This document shows positions 5,549-5,916 of a stretch of 5,916 bases of DNA, piece after piece (position 1 is the first letter of the stretch; the number at the start of each line of letters is the position of its first letter). Below the pieces are notes generated by a model, which was not told the DNA's origin, made no database searches, and worked only from the letters and a program-made list of their open reading frames with translations. The stretch is taken from positions 833 to 6,748 of the forward strand of contig PACE01000040.1 in the NCBI GenBank assembly GCA_002699725.1. The letters run 5' to 3'. The position numbers and the translations under genes are program-made. The stretch comes from Acidimicrobiaceae bacterium (lineage in GTDB: Bacteria; Actinomycetota; Acidimicrobiia; Acidimicrobiales; MedAcidi-G1).

Positions 5549-5860
5549 GTGGCTGAGTCGTTGATCGGAACCGTGGTCCACCAGTGGCAGAAGGCCGGTG
5601 CGGCCCTGCTGGCACTCTCCGAAGGTGGTTTGGGCGTCGGTGACACCATCCGCATCAAGGGCCACACCACGGACTTCACCCAGACGGTCCGGTCGATGCA
5701 GATCGACCACGAACCGGTCGACTCGGCTGGCCCCGGCGACGAGGTCGCGGTCGGGATCGACGGCCGGGTACGGGTCAAGGACAGCGTGTACCGGGTGTCT
5801 GCCGACTCGACGTCGGGGCCTTTGGGATTCCTGAAGCGCCTGTTCGGTACCAAGTCCTAG
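5549..5860 (+). CDS. Stand-alone EF-Tu domain-II-like protein (translation elongation factor-like)
   Basis: This 103-residue protein opens with GTG at 5549, placed by a strong AGGAGG (5536-5541) seven bases upstream. It starts LIGTVVHQWQKAGAALLALSE, then LGVGDTIRIKGHTTDFTQTV (28-47), SMQIDHEPVDSAGPGDEVAVGI (49-70) and RVRVKDSVYRV. This is the beta-barrel of translation GTPase domain II: G-x-V near the start, V-G-D-x-(I/V), S-M-(Q/E)-x, a basic or charged spacer, then A-G-(D/E)-x-(V/A)-(G/A). No GTPase domain is present, so it cannot act as an elongation factor itself. Small proteins of this type are known in archaea and some bacteria without a firm function. The usual K-G-D before V-Y is V-K-D here. 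The C-terminus adds a short basic, hydrophobic tail (PLGFLKRLFGTKS). It appears to be a single-gene unit. An RNA- or ribosome-linked role is only an inference from the fold. Confidence 0.82.
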   Translation: MAESLIGTVVHQWQKAGAALLALSEGGLGVGDTIRIKGHTTDFTQTVRSMQIDHEPVDSAGPGDEVAVGIDGRVRVKDSVYRVSADSTSGPLGFLKRLFGTKS

Positions 5861-5905
5861 AACCCGCTCATTGGCCAGGTGACAGGCACCGGCCAACAAG
5901 GGGTT
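5861..5905 (+). terminator. Composite hairpin after the EF-Tu-domain-like gene
   Basis: TTGGCC (5871-5876) pairs with GGCCAA (5891-5896). The stem continues, past one bulged A, as GGTG (5878-5881) with CACC (5887-5890) around ACAGG. An outer AACCC (5861-5865) can pair with GGGTT (5901-5905). The structure begins at the base after the TAG stop. There is no T-tract. It is probably a transcription terminator or 3' end stabiliser. Confidence 0.42.
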
Positions 5906-5916
5906 GCTCCGGCCCC

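Overview
The window reads as GC-rich bacterial chromosome, most likely from an actinomycete-type organism. The evidence is high GC, strong G/C at third codon positions, GTG as well as ATG starts, and a Thr-rich wall lipoprotein. The lipoprotein's peptidoglycan-binding-like stretch resembles, from memory, Acidimicrobiia proteins. The phylum is an inference from these features, not a database result.

Layout. The left edge holds the last ~60 codons of a sulfite-oxidase-family molybdopterin oxidoreductase (+). A convergent lipoprotein gene (-, 983 to 212) follows, with three separate in-frame minisatellites and one repeat copy that breaks the reading frame. After a divergent gap come an SMP-30/gluconolactonase-like gene (+, 1131-1976) and, converging on it, a GabD-type succinate-semialdehyde dehydrogenase (-, 3439 to 1985). 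A DoxX-like four-helix membrane protein gene (+, 3539-3937) is divergent from gabD. Then come an HSL-family alpha/beta hydrolase (+, 4046-4948), a convergent small hypothetical protein (-, 5311 to 4967), and a stand-alone EF-Tu-domain-II-like protein (+, 5549-5860).

How the genes relate. Most neighbours are convergent or divergent, so most are single-gene transcription units. Only the DoxX-like gene and the hydrolase run the same way, and a 108-nt gap separates them. The lactonase, aldehyde dehydrogenase and esterase all fit general carbon catabolism, but nothing here ties them into one pathway. GC-rich hairpins without T-tracts sit at two convergent junctions and after the last gene.

I see no CRISPR array, transposase, integrase, toxin-antitoxin pair, tRNA or rRNA, and no convincing new multi-gene system. 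The points most worth a second look are the repeat-built lipoprotein with its frame-breaking repeat copy, the EF-Tu-domain-II-like gene with its leader hairpin, and the Lys-to-Arg change at the cofactor-binding position of the dehydrogenase.
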